From: Archilochus colubris | Taxonomy: Eukaryota; Chordata; Aves; Apodiformes; Trochilidae | DNA length: 64,000 nucleotides | Assembly (NCBI GenBank): GCA_023079485.1 | Contig: CM041083.1 | Location: 154,832,552 to 154,896,551, forward strand | Direction of reading: 5' to 3' | Shown here: piece after piece, positions 21,424-33,195 of the stretch | Layout of the letters: each line of letters opens with the position of its first letter | How positions within the stretch are numbered: the first letter of the stretch is position 1 | Made by a program: the position numbers and the translations under genes | The notes under the pieces: model-generated | The model's input: the letters and a program-made list of their open reading frames with translations, nothing else | Database searches by the model: none | Told to the model about the DNA's origin: nothing

Positions 21424-24004
21424 CTACCTGTTTCATAAATGTTTTCATTTTGAAATGGTTTTCAAAAGACTTGTCAGTTTTAATGATCTTTTTGTATAAA
21501 ACATTACTCTTCCATTCCTTTGGCTTCTGTGACAGCTTCTTTCCTAAAAATTGGTTTTCTCATTCTATATTTTTTCAGGTAAAAGTTAATCCATCACCAA
21601 ACCCTGACTGATCTTAAAAAAATCCCTTTCTAACACATTTTGAGCTCTATGACTCTGATAGAAAATTTTATGCAAGTTTTTTAAAAGAATGTGAGATTAT
21701 GTCTATATCTCACTACAGCTTGTTTTCAACTAATTTGAACAATACTAATACTATCAGCAGCACCTGCATCAAAAAGTCAGTATTAACTGGTAGCCAATAA
21801 ACATTCAGAAGATTAGAGTACGGCTCTTTACTCTGAATTTTTACATTAACCAAAGTTGGATATAATATAGTTCAAAGTCTTTGAAATTTCAAAAGTATTT
21901 TTGTAGAAAACTAAGTTGTTTCTATGTCTGTTTGGTTAATTTGGTTTTGGTTTTGGTTTTGGATTTTTTTTTTGTTTCTTTGGTTACTTTTTTGTTGGTT
22001 TTTTTTTTGGTTTTTTGTTTAGTTCAGAAAAGGATATGTTTTTGAAATGATTATCTGATTAACTCAGTGGTAGTGAAGTGCAGTAACTGTATAATACTAA
22101 ACAAGAACATTTGGTTCAGGGAGCACCAAATACCTCCTACACGTTAATGGGCATTTAGTCTAGGGGAGGAGAGTAGACCTACTTTGAATGAAAGTCCCTG
22201 AAATTAGTATTAGAGACATCATATAATTACAGCTTTTTTGTTTTTCAGATTTGCTACCTTGAGTCTGATATTATTAATTTAGACACAGCCCTTGATTGAT
22301 TTTATTACATTTACATGATTTCATGGCACCTAATTTGCTCAGACTTTATAATTTCTCAGGGATAACTGAGAGAGTCTCTCTAATGGGAAAATCAAATGCT
22401 TTTGAGCATGTGAGCATTCTTGTACTTTTACTTATAGGGTTCAAGACTTGTGGTATAATTTTTAGCTCAAGTTAATTAAAAGCTTTGGATATCACATATT
22501 TTAGAGCAACCATAACCTCACAGAATTTAATCATCACTGAAGTGAATATCTGCTGCCTTGTACTTAACATATGTAAAGGAATTTCTGTTGGCTTCCAGAT
22601 ACATTAACACTTCCATTAACTTACCTCTGCATTAAAATATGGTTATCTCTAAGCTTTTTAAATATGGTGAAAGATGCAAGTTAAAAAAAAATTACTATAA
22701 CGCTCTTACACTAAAATGTGTAGGCATGTAGAATAAAATCACATTATATTATTAAATTACTTTCATGCAATATTGGACATGCAATATGTGTTAGTATGTT
22801 TTGAATACCTCTTTCCTTTAAAGGTATACTAATACTGCTGTGAATCTAGCACTTAATAAACATCTAAATTGAGCTAAAACTAGAAAAAAAGTATTTTGAA
22901 AACAATGATTTTGTTTCAATTATTTTTAAATTTTTTTAGAGGAGTTTTTTTCCATTTAAGTAAGTATAATTTGACTGAGAATAGAAAATGAAGAAAAGGA
23001 AAGCTCTTTGAGACGTCTGTGGGAGTTGATTTATAAACTGGTGCAAGGGTTTTGGGGAATTTCTGATGTCTGAATGAATTTGTACATTATTGATCTTTTT
23101 TATAAAGTGACATGGAAGTAAGTGACAAATTTTCAGTGCTATGTGCTAGTTCTGTAAACAGTCTAAAAGTAATTAAATAATTACTTGAACACAGCATATT
23201 ATTCCATCATTTAAAAATATATATAATTCATTTTTTCCAGCCTCCAAATCATTATGTCCACTGCTGTTTAATTCTCTCGTCTGCTTTAGCTCTGAGAATT
23301 TTATCTGTGAAGCAGAGTTATTTCCCTTCGGTCTTCTTATTCAGTTATAAACTGCAGAATACTTGAATGTGTTCTCACTTTTTATTAATATCTCCTATCT
23401 TTGTTTATAACTCTTCCCTTGTGAAAAAATCCAGTCCTTTCCAAAAATTGTTGTTAGAATCTGTCTGCTTCTGCCTTGTATACCAGTGATATGAGTGACC
23501 TCTATTTTTTGTATTGTTGGGAGGGTGATATTGGCCCTTGATTAACTGAAACAACAGCATACCACCCTGTATTTAGGAGTCCACTTGATCTCATGGAAAT
23601 GGTGTCCTGTTCATGCTTATTTAGACATCTACTACGTAATTAGATAACTGTAAACTAAATATCTAAGCCTTCTTCCATAACTCTCATGCAGCATGAGTGT
23701 GAAAGAGAAGCAGCTCACAAATAAAGCAAATAATTTATTCCTAGTATCAATAAAATTTGAATGCAGAATTCCCATGCGGTCCCTTTGCAGTGATATTAGC
23801 ATTTACACTCCAAATTATCAAATAAAAATGCTTATTTTACTAATAATATTTATTATCCTTTTCACTGTTTAACTAACTAAAAGTCAATGAATATCCTTCC
23901 TTCCGGTTTTATTATCATTCTTTCAATGTCTCTCTGGGTCCTTGAATTGATGGTCCTTCTTCATGAGGAATAGGGTAGTTTGAAATCAGCATACTTTAAT
24001 AAAA
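21424..24004. other. AT-rich non-coding stretch
   Basis: About 2.6 kb without recognisable gene or interspersed repeat, apart from the GGTTTT tract listed below. Confidence 0.5.
21940..22022. repeat. GGTTTT-type simple repeat and poly-T
   Basis: Several GGTTTT units followed by runs of T with interspersed GG. Imperfect simple repeat. Confidence 0.85.
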
Positions 24005-24150
24005 GTATTGTAGAATCACAGAAAATTGGGTCTTTAAAGGTCATCTAACCCAACCTCCCTGAAGCAAGTAGGGACATCTTCAACTAGATCAGGTTACTCA
24101 GAACTCTATCCAGCCTCATCTCGTTAATGTTAGGGCAGAGGGTTCCTTCT
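24005..24150 (-). mobile_element. CR1 LINE 3' end, old fragment, minus strand
   Basis: TAGAATCACAGAAAATTGGG is followed by AAAGGTCATCTAACCCAACC, GATCAGGTTACTCAGAACTC and CTATCCAGCCTCATCTCG. The order matches the 3' end of CR1 on the minus strand, with many substitutions. The far edge fades out near 24150. Confidence 0.62.
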
Positions 24151-27100
24151 TAGACTTAGGATCACCTGAGTCTGTTTTTATTTATTCTTATACAGTCTAT
24201 TCAGAAATATTTTCTCTATTTATTGGACAAGCTGTACTACATTCTGATAGATTTTTACAATGTATGATTAAACTATGTTATTGCAGAATCAACACTAAGC
24301 CTTAGCAAAATAATCCTGTTAGCTTAAGCTGTAGAAAATAGAGAAATAGCTTTCTTGATCCTTTCATAACTCCTATCAAATTTTGCAGTTTCATCTAAAA
24401 CAGACCTGCAGCCACTGAGGACAATTGCAGATTGAGTCCAGAAGTCTGACTAAAATTAAAACCTGTGGCCCATTAATAAAAATAGCAACATGATATGTTC
24501 TGTTCCATACAAAATATGCTTTGGAGCTCTGGTTAATGCAGGCTTTAATCAGTAATACAAAGTTTTCCAACTCACTCCAAGCAGATATTTACGTTTCGTC
24601 AAATTAATACCTTTTTCTATCTAAACCAGAAGTATCCCTTTCACCAATATTTCAAATACCTCTAGTAAACCAGTCTAATCTCAGTCCAGTGTCTTGATCC
24701 AGGTTGTTCTTAGGTTTCTAATGTCACTCAGCATGAAATTTTTCGTGTCAATCATATTGTGTTTTGTATGTAAACTTTACACAGATCTGGAAAGACTTGA
24801 ATGGACTGTTTTGCTGGTGTATCTCTTTGAAAAACTTTCTAACCAATATGATCTAGCTGCTAGGGATGACACTCGGCACCATGATACAAAACATGGGCAG
24901 GATGCAGCCTTTAGCATTATCCACACCATTTGCTGGTTAGCTCATTCCAAAATCTGATTTATCTGTGGTACAAACAGTGTAATGGATGTAGGCACAACAT
25001 GTACTCAGAGCTCCTTAATCTTCAGGATTCCTTTAAAAATTTAATATTTACTACAATCTCTTCCTTGGAAGAAACAACCACTCTAAGGTAGTTTCAAATG
25101 CTTCTCCAATCCATGTGTATATTCTTTGCACTGTCCCCCTGAGTCTTCTCTCTCCTGCATACATGACATGTTCCTAATAATTTCTGACATTTTACAATGA
25201 ATCTACAATATCAAGGAAACCAAGCAATTTTCTAGAGAGGAGATTTAATGTTAAAGCTTTTTGGAAAGGTGACTACATGCATCCAAGGCCAGAATGATGT
25301 TTTCAGGTGTGAAATATGCTGTTAGTGTGGACTTGTCATATTAAAAGCAAGCAGAGTTAGGGGGATTTGAAGATCACTTAGCCAGATGTTGATCTTTGTC
25401 CACCAAAAGAATCTGACCAGAAAAGAAGACAGCCACAAAACTGGGACTGCTGCATCTTTCTGTGTATAGAATAATACACCTTGTAAAAAAAAAACCAACA
25501 AAACCAACAACAACAACAAAAAATTTTGCAAATATTTGATATATGTATGTCTTTCTATATGTGAGAATGAAGAGGTATCACCTCTAGGTGACAGTTATGA
25601 ATTCTGTTTTTAAAATTCTGTCAAATACTGTAATTGGTTGAATTATTTTAATGCTAATAGAAGGTATAGTTAGCAATGAAACCAACTGTCAACAGCAGTT
25701 ACTACTCAAAAAATATATATTTTTTAGATATATATATATTATTATATTTTTTTTTTTTAAGAAAATTAAGAAACTGGTTGTCTTACAGTTTCAGGTTGGC
25801 TTTGGCTGGCCCAGTAAAAACCTTTCAGTAAGGCAGGTTTTTGTTTTGTTTTTTTTTTATTACCAACTAGCATATTTCAAGTATGGATTTCACAAACTTG
25901 GGCTTGACTGAGGTTATGCTTTCTATACTTTTCAGTCTTGCTTTTTATGTTTTTTTGTTGTTTTTTTTTTTTTTCTCTTCAAGTCTTTACTGTTTAGGAA
26001 GAATAGGAACTCATAATTCTTTAGGAGTTAAAATCGCTTTTTTTCGGAAATATATCCCGAGCTATGTTGTGGAGACATGTTCCACTGTGACCCTTAAGAT
26101 ATGCTAGTTTGATTTAAGATTTTTGTTTGTTTATTTGGGGCTTTTTTACAGTTTTAAAAACTTGAAAAACTTCCTTTAGACTTAGAAATAATTTTTTTAC
26201 AAGAAGTAAATATGAACAATGCACCATATTATCCATAAAGTAAGAACTATTCTCCCAGCAGGTTCTTATAAATGTGTTAAGAGAAGTCTAGTTGTTCATC
26301 TAATTTCCAACTTCCTCTTTTCTTTATTACTTTAATTATACAAATGAAGACATGGAAAGATTGAACAACTTTCGAGCTTCAAAAAGTATACTTCATCAAA
26401 GCAAAAAATCTTAACACAAGTCCAGAATTACCAAGAATAATTTGTCACAGCTCTGTGAATACTTCCTGGAAAATACAGTAACTTGACTATGTTTTAGCAA
26501 TAGGAAACAAATGAACCTGATGAAGACAAGTCTCAATACATGTATCAATTTGTATTTTTAATAGACACATATCTAAGGAGAGAGAAAGTATTTTAATAAA
26601 AAAACATAATAAATGGAACAACCTATCTGTGTATACTATATAGTAAATGCCATCAATAAAAAAATCATTTCTAACCATATTTCACATTGAAAATAATTCT
26701 TATCATATTTCAAATTCAATTACTAAGATACATGAGTTTGATGTTTATTTTTAGTACAGTTATTATAGTGACTTTGAGAAATAAATAAATATTTGGAATC
26801 TGGCAATATTTCTAATACAATATTTCATTAAATCAGACTTATAAAAGTAATTTTTCCTTGAGTCATCAACATATGCATTGAGATACCTCTGAAATGTACA
26901 AGAGGTAAATTGGACTGTTGAAAACAGGTTTGAAAGTGTGTCTGCTGAGGTTCTACAACTCTCCTTCTATTAGTTTAAGGTTTTGTTAACTTGTCAGTCT
27001 GGTAGAACTGGAAATCACATAGTGTTAAATTGCTTGATTCTTCCAAACTGACTGAGAAAAAGTAAAGGGGAGAGATCATAAAAATAGTTAGAGACAACAA

Positions 27101-28016
27101 AATGAGATCAAACCTTGAGGAATGGAAGATAATATCTCCAAATGGAAAATAATACAGACAGATTATTCTATATCTAGAATACTGCATTTACTTCTGAATG
27201 TCTTGGGATATTCAGAAAACTTGAATAAAATCATTAAAAGGCTGAAGAAACAGATGTATTGTAAGATTATACAGATTAATAATGTGTATTTCTAATCTGG
27301 ATAGAAGCTCATTTCTTAATTTTGTTGTGCAATTTTTTTTTGTTCTGTTTATGAATGTAACTGATTTGAAAGAACTGAAAAGTTAAGGACATATCTTGAC
27401 TATTATCAATTTCTCACTCCACAATAAACCTTTCTTTATACCACTAAAAATACATAGCATAGACTAGCAGTATTAACTGAATGACCTTTCATGGTTAAAA
27501 AATGGCAGCAGAGTACTGTTATAATCCAGGGAATTTTCTTTTAAAGTTGGTGGGTTTTTTTTTTATCTTAAAGTTATGGTTATCAATGTTTCCTTATCAC
27601 ATGACATGGAGAATGGCATTTCCTATCAACATTACTTCTTTGTTTCAAAATAAAACACTGCCCAATATTGTTATTATGAATGTAATTTTGATTCAGTGCC
27701 TTTGTGCAAATAAATTTGAAAAAATTTATAATTGTATTAATTTTGTAGTAATAACACTTAAAATGTAAAATCTTATGGATTAGTAGTGGGGTTTTTTGAG
27801 AAGCAATTAAGCCTTAAGATACACGGGAGACCTCCTAAATTCTAATCCATGTGTGAACACACACCACCTTCATGTCATCTATGTATGTGGCTCAGAAAAC
27901 CCTTTACACACATCCTATAACTCTGTTTCTAGGGAAAGAAATCTGGATGTGGATCACAAACTGGAATTGTCTTAAAGATATGTCCAGTAAGAATAATGAG
28001 AGTCTAGTGTCCTGAG
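24151..28016. other. AT-rich non-coding stretch
   Basis: About 3.9 kb. It contains simple repeats (A-rich with CAA units at 25480-25521, AT tract at 25700-25765, poly-T near 25845-25860 and 25950-25978) and no recognisable gene. An 87-codon frame at 24694-24957 has no supporting signals. Confidence 0.5.
25700..25765. repeat. AT microsatellite and poly-T
   Basis: ATATAT steps running into a T-rich stretch. Simple repeat. Confidence 0.8.
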
Positions 28017-28073
28017 AAATATATATATATAGTATATATAGTATATATAGTATAGTATATATAGTACATACAG
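28017..28073. repeat. TATA/AGTATATAT microsatellite
   Basis: A short TA run followed by several units of about 10 bases (AGTATATAT). A higher-order simple repeat. Confidence 0.88.
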
Positions 28074-28316
28074 CAGATGAATACAGATACAGATTCAATC
28101 CACTGACAAAGTGTGTGGGAAGAAGTCAGCTTATAAATTTACTCCTTTGGGCTAGGTCTGCTTTGGGAAACAATGTTAGGCAATACTTCAAGCTATTTTT
28201 CAATTTATTTTTGCCATCTTTTTTTTATATTATTCAGAATGTCTGAAGCAGTATGTACAACATTGTACAAAGAAGCTATTGAATAAAATGTTTAAGGACT
28301 TGCCAAACACAGATGT

Positions 28317-28618
28317 TCATAGAATCATAGAATCATAGAATCATAGAATTGGCTGGGTTGGAAGGGACCTCAGAGATCATCAAGTCCAACCCTTGATCCA
28401 CTACTGCTGCAGTTACTAAACCATGACACTGAGGGCCACATCCAGTCTCTTTTTAAATATCTCCAGGAACAGAGAATCCACTGCTTCCCGGAGCAGCCCA
28501 TTCCAATGCTTGATCACCTTCTCGGTAAAGAAATGTCCAACCTAAACCTCCCCCGGCACAACTTAAGACCATGCCCTCTTGTCTTGCTGAGAGCTGCCTG
28601 GGAAAAGAGGCCAATCCA
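28317..28618 (-). mobile_element. CR1 LINE 3' end with four tail repeats, minus strand
   Basis: The tail holds four tandem CATAGAAT units (about 28319-28350), then GGTTGGAAGGGACCTCAGAG and AAGTCCAACCCTTGATCC. It continues with CACATCCAGTCTCTTTTTAA and the GCTTCCCGGAGCAGCC and TCGGTAAAGAAATG segments to about 28618. The wording differs from the copies at 20 and 30 kb, so it belongs to another CR1 subfamily. It covers the 3' UTR and the last part of ORF2. Confidence 0.92.
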
Positions 28619-29957
28619 ACTAGGACTATTCTTAGTGTTGCATTCCAACTGTAGAGAAGCATCACGTACATTACTGGTTTTTATAGTCTTTCTCATACAC
28701 AAACTATTCCCTTTCCCTCCAAGAACTGCTAGAAATTGGGTTAAAGTTTAACCACGGCTTTCAGTTTCAAGGATAGCATTTTTTGACAAGCAGACAAGAA
28801 ACCATTACACCATGTCACTTCTGGGAAAAGACTGTTCTGAGAGAAAGAAGTGCAGCTATATCACTGGTATGGATCTTGCTCTCAGGTGTATGGATGGGCA
28901 TGATGTAAGCTGACCTTACAGAGTGCCTTTGATTGTCAGAGTCTGATCTGTTTGCGTATTTTGTTGCTTTATAATAATAGTGACAGAGCCAGGTTGACCA
29001 CTGTTCCAGATCCTGAAGTGAGAAGCTGAATGAAGGAATGACAGGAACTGAAGCAAGGAACTGGCATTTTCGAACCATGTGACAGCAGAGAGACTTCTGA
29101 AAGAAACAGGGAACAGATCAGTCAAAGATCAAAGATTATGGAAAGAGACCTCCTATGAGACAGTTCCTGTTGTGACCCAGAAAAGTAATATCTTGTCTGA
29201 AACTGAGCCAAGAACCTCAATGTTCCTGTAAGGATGTAGTTAAATAGGACTGACTGCTTATAATGTTTTTAGCAGTCTTCCATAGTCAGTTCATAGTAAT
29301 TTCTTCTATTTAAAGATTGAAGTAGCCTAGAGCTAGAGATTTAGCATTGGAACCTAAAGAATAATAGGTAGGGGCTACAGTGAATTGTCAAAGTTACTGA
29401 ATTTGTTGCTAGGAAGATTCTGATGTTAGAGCTGGGTTTCCCATCCTCTTGAGTCTTGGGGCTATTTTTGTATTTCTCCCTCCTGCCAGTTACCTTCATG
29501 GTAGCCCTAATGCTGGCATATGAAGAGCTATGTTTTATCCGGCAGAGAGGTGCTTGGTCTGTCAGGATGTTGCCACAATCAGCAGTCATAGAGCTGCAGG
29601 TGCAAATAGGCAGGAAGTAGTCACTTGTCCATGAGATAGTTATCAGGATTATGGTAATAGCAAAAAAATTGTATGCTAGGGTACACTTTGGAGGAAACAT
29701 CTCTTGATCACTCATGATATCTAGTTACACCTGATCAATAGACCTTTCACCTACAACCAACAAGATTTCTTTTAATTATTGTCTAACAGCTCCTGTATTA
29801 TGCAAAATGTGCATCTGTCTGTTTATGTCTCTTGTTTACTTTTAATTCCTCTTTTCCTACTGCATCATAGACTTAACTGTAAGAATAGAGGAGAATAAGC
29901 AGAGAGATGGAACAACTAAGCACTCTTATTGATGACAAGAAGGGTCCTTCAAGAATC
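28619..29957. other. Non-coding stretch with one unexplained open frame
   Basis: No interspersed repeat recognised. It contains a minus-strand frame of 124 codons at 29341-29715, described separately. Confidence 0.45.
29341..29715 (-). other. 124-codon open reading frame of unknown nature
   Basis: The longest non-repeat open frame in the window, starting with ATG. It encodes a hydrophobic N-terminal part (FFAITIILITISW) and a Cys-containing middle (ICTCSSMTADC), followed by a basic stretch (VTGRREKYKNSPKTQ). No family is recognised and no splice sites or promoter are evident. In AT-rich DNA one such frame per 64 kb is not surprising, so I do not call it a gene. Confidence 0.15.
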
Positions 29958-30013
29958 ATGACTACCCATTAAGCATTTGTAGGCTGCAATAAGATCCCCC
30001 GATAACTTTCTCC
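29958..30013 (-). mobile_element. Older CR1 LINE, left part, minus strand
   Basis: Translated on the minus strand it gives DLFSLRRKLSGDLIAAYKCL, a CR1 ORF2 stretch close to its C terminus. It abuts directly on the 3' end of the next CR1 at about 30014. Its continuation is the piece at 31312-31425, so the pair forms one older element split by later insertions. Confidence 0.7.
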
Positions 30014-30850
30014 TAAGACTAAACAAATCCATTACAGAATCACAGAAAGGTAGGGGTTGCGAGGGACCTTGAAAGATCATGTAGTACAACATCACAGCCA
30101 GAGCAGGGTCACCTACAGCAGACCACAAGAATTCATCCATATGGATTTTTAATGTCTCCAGAGGAGGAGACTCCACAACCTCTCTGGGTAGCCTGTTCCA
30201 GTGCTCTGTCACAAAGTCAAAAAGTTTTTCCTTATATTTATATGGAACCTCCTATGCTCCAGCTTGTGCATGTTTCTCCTTGTCCTGCTATTGGATATAA
30301 TTAAGAAGAGCCTAGCTCTGTCCTCTGGACTCTTCTCCTTTACATATTTATGAACACCTCATTCTCCTCTTCTCAAAGCTGAAGAGTCCCAGCTACCTCA
30401 GCCTTTCTTTGTAAAAGAGATGTTCTAGTCCTTTAATCATCTTGGTGGCTCTGTGCTGGATTCTTTCAAGTAGTTCCCTGTCCTTGAACTGATGGGCCCA
30501 GAACTGGACACAATATTCTAGATGCTGCTTCACCAGGGCAGAGTAGAGGGAGAGGAGAACCTCTCTGGACCTACTAACCACCTCCCTTCCAATGTACCCA
30601 AGGTTGTCATTGGCCTTCTTGGCCACAAGGGCACGTTGCTGTCTCATGGTCATCCTTCCATCCACCAGCACCCTTGGGTCCCTTTCCCCTGAGCTGCTCT
30701 CCAACAACTCAGTCCCCAACCTATACTGGACCTGGGGTTGTTCTTTCCCAGATGCACACTTTATACTTGCCCTTTTTGTAATTTATCACATTTCTTCCTG
30801 CCCAGCTCTCCAGCCTGTCTAGGTCCCTCAGAATGGCAGCACAGACTTCT
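30014..30850 (-). mobile_element. CR1 LINE inserted into an older CR1, minus strand
   Basis: The 3' end is at 30014 (ATTACAGAATCACAGAAAGG, then GTAGGGGTTGCGAGGGACC). The copy extends about 840 bp to ATGGCAGCACAGACTTCTGA at about 30835. An ORF2 remnant of 108 codons (30393-30719, minus) contains RVLVDGRMTMRQQRALVAKK and [16 protein letters not shown], close to the 20 kb copy. Frame breaks near 30360 and 30230 separate it from the [18 protein letters not shown] end. It is 5'-truncated, with no catalytic core. Confidence 0.92.
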
Positions 30851-31311
30851 GAGATATTAGTCTCAGCTTATTGTAAAGATGATGAGCTGCAGCTCCCTAA
30901 TGATCCCAGTCACTTTCTGTGGGAGAACACCATGAAAACAGATGGAGCTACGTGAGATAAAAGTGCAAGGCACAACGTGGTGCAAGCAATACTCAGACTG
31001 GGAATTGTTGGAGGAGTCCAGTTTCTTGAGAGTGCTATGATGTGGTGCCAGATGCAGCCTGTGGTAATGGTTTATTTAAGATTATTATATTAGAACAAAA
31101 GTATGTTTAAGTACGTAACAAACAAAACTATAAATCACTCAGTAGTTATTGGGTGTCTATAAATGTGCAGCAAACTCACGATATGGGGCTTAGTCTCTGG
31201 CTTTAGCATCTCTCAGCTTAGTTGCCCTGAGTCATTTTTTAATTAGAATTCTGCACAATGAAGTATTTTGATTAAGCATAAGAGGTATTTGTCCTTCATA
31301 CCCCCTGACAA
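30851..31311 (-). mobile_element. Possible LTR fragment within the CR1 nest
   Basis: About 460 bp that fits neither flanking CR1. Read on the minus strand, 31309-31049 starts TGTCAGGGGGTATG and ends CACAGGCTGCA, with an AATAAA hexamer shortly before the end. The ~200 bases further left could be retroviral leader. They contain AACGTGGTGC (near 30980) and ATGTGGTGCC (near 31040), faintly like a lysine-tRNA primer site, but in an orientation that does not settle the matter. No target-site duplication was found. Low confidence. Confidence 0.3.
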
Positions 31312-31425
31312 CGTTCCATTGGACTTACTTCAGTTTGCTGATATGTTTTTTGCATTGGCTAGCCCCAGACTGGACCCAGTACTCCCTATGTGGTCTCACA
31401 AGGATAACATAGAGTGGGTATATTG
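31312..31425 (-). mobile_element. Older CR1 LINE, right part, minus strand
   Basis: The minus-strand translation resembles the LVRPH-EYWVQ segment of CR1 ORF2 followed by CKKHISKLK. This is the part that should precede the piece at 29958-30013 by only about 100 bases in an intact element. The two are now about 1.3 kb apart because of the intervening insertions. Confidence 0.65.
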
Positions 31426-32954
31426 AGATGAACCGTATTCTTAAGCCCTGCCTAAACCCAAGTAAGGTGTATGACACAGTCCAAAAATAATTCCAAATTA
31501 GAAGGGTTCATGGAGGTGTAGACTCCCTGAGTGCAGTGGATCCAAAGCCATGTAGTCAGATTTCCTGAGGCCTAGGAGATGCTTATATACAGACAGATGG
31601 ACCCATTTTCAAAGTGTGGAATCTGACTACTTTTTCAAAGGAAAAAAACCACAACAAAACAACAAAAAAACCAACCAAAACCACCAAACAAGACAAAACA
31701 AAAACAAAAACAAAAACAAAAACAAAAACACAAAACAACAATGGGGTGTCAAAGAAGTTCTGTCTCTATTTATGACAAAGCTTTGGATTTTTCCAAGTTG
31801 GCAACTAGAAGACATTCCGCTTTTCTTCTCTCACAAGAATCTAGAGATGGTTCCTGAAGTCTTTGCTATGGAAATACAAACTTCCATTTTACAAATCTGA
31901 ATGTATCATTTCCTTTGCCACAGAAACGCTGTAGGAATCTGGATGACAGACAAAAAACCTAGTAAACTTCCTTGCGGTATGGACAGGATATCCTCCTGGC
32001 TCTAGATTTCATCAACATTTAAATAAACTGCAGATCCCTGTGTTCCCCATGCTGAAACATGGAATTAGAGATATTGTGGTAGGCTGTAATACTAATGTGT
32101 GTAGCCTGTAAGGAAGAGTAATTTTCCTTGACAAGAAAGTTTCAATACATTTGCCTTGTCTCAGTTCAGCTCATAATAGATACATCCACAAATCTGACTC
32201 AAGAAGACACAGACATGTTCTACACCAGGTCTGACTCTGATTCAGCATTAGAGTCTAGACAGCCCTAAATGGTGCTGTGACAATGATAAAGGTCCATACC
32301 ACAATTTGTTCCAAGAAAGCACTGTTCCAGATTGACACTAAAAAAAGGGTAGAAACCATCCCCAGAAACATTCCATGGCAACAAATTTGAAGAGTGTATA
32401 GAGGGATTAAGAAGCATATGTGGAGAAGACTAGCTCTGAAGACACCAGTAAAATAGGCACAAAACACTTAAACCAGTATAAATATGCCAGTATAAACACA
32501 TAAAAACTCTGTTTTCCAAAAAGAAAGATAAAGTGGATTTTTACAAGCAATTTAACTAAAAGATCTGGAGGCACTCTTAAATTTGGGGTAATGTTTCTTG
32601 TGGTCAGTATGGTAATATGACTGCACAGTGTAGAAGTTCTATTGATAAAGGAGAGAAAACTCTTCAAAGCAGACTCAGCTTGAATAAAGACACAGTAAAA
32701 AGTTTGATTACTACTGTTTCTGTCTTGTACTGGCAAAACTGTGTATCATTGTTTAGAGAATTCCATAGTGGTTTTGGTAGTTTTATGAGTCTTCTTGGAT
32801 TTAACTAATAATTATAAAAAAACAGGTGGTTTGGAGGTGAAGCATTCAGCTATCAAAAGACATAAGGAGAGGTTATGGTGTAAATTTCACACTTATGGAG
32901 GAAATGTATGCAAAAAAAGAAGCCAAATCTAATAAAGGTGAGGATGAGGATAAA
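31426..32954. other. Non-coding stretch with A-rich repeat
   Basis: Apart from the CAAAAA repeat listed next, no gene or known repeat seen. A 109-codon frame on the minus strand at 32407-32736 has chance-like composition. Confidence 0.45.
31641..31740. repeat. (CAAAAA)n simple repeat
   Basis: A-rich tract with irregular CA and CCA steps that becomes regular CAAAAA units at about 31695-31728. Confidence 0.92.
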
Positions 32955-33195
32955 TGTAACAAGGTCTCTTCTGCCAAGTAACTAGTGGTAGAACAAGAGG
33001 AAATGGCCTTAAGGTACACCAGGGAACGTTTAGATTGGTTAGTAGGAAAAATTTCTTCACTGAAAGTGTTGTTAGGCACTGGGACAAGCTTTCCAGGGAA
33101 GTGGTGGAGTCACCATTCCTAGACTTATTTAGAAGATGTGTAGATTTGGTGCTTAGACACATAGTTTAGTGGTGAACTTGCATGTTAGAGATCAC
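32955..33195 (+). mobile_element. CR1 LINE fragment, plus strand
   Basis: It contains TAACAAGGTCTCTTCTGCCA, AACAAGAGGAAATGGCCTTA, GGTACACCAGGGAACGTTTA, ATTTCTTCACTGAAAGTGTT and the GTGGTGGAGTCACCATTCC stretch. It then has GGTGCTTAGACACATAGTTT and fades before the usual terminal repeat. Another CR1 subfamily, of moderate age. Confidence 0.82.

Noticed and set aside
24694..24957. 87-codon frame, partly protein-like
   Set aside because: No splice sites, no recognised motif and a non-ATG start. Likely chance.
31616..31900. 94-codon Lys/Asn/Gln-rich frame
   Set aside because: Translation of the CAAAAA simple repeat.
32407..32736. 109-codon frame, minus strand
   Set aside because: Composition is that of random AT-rich DNA and no supporting signal is present.
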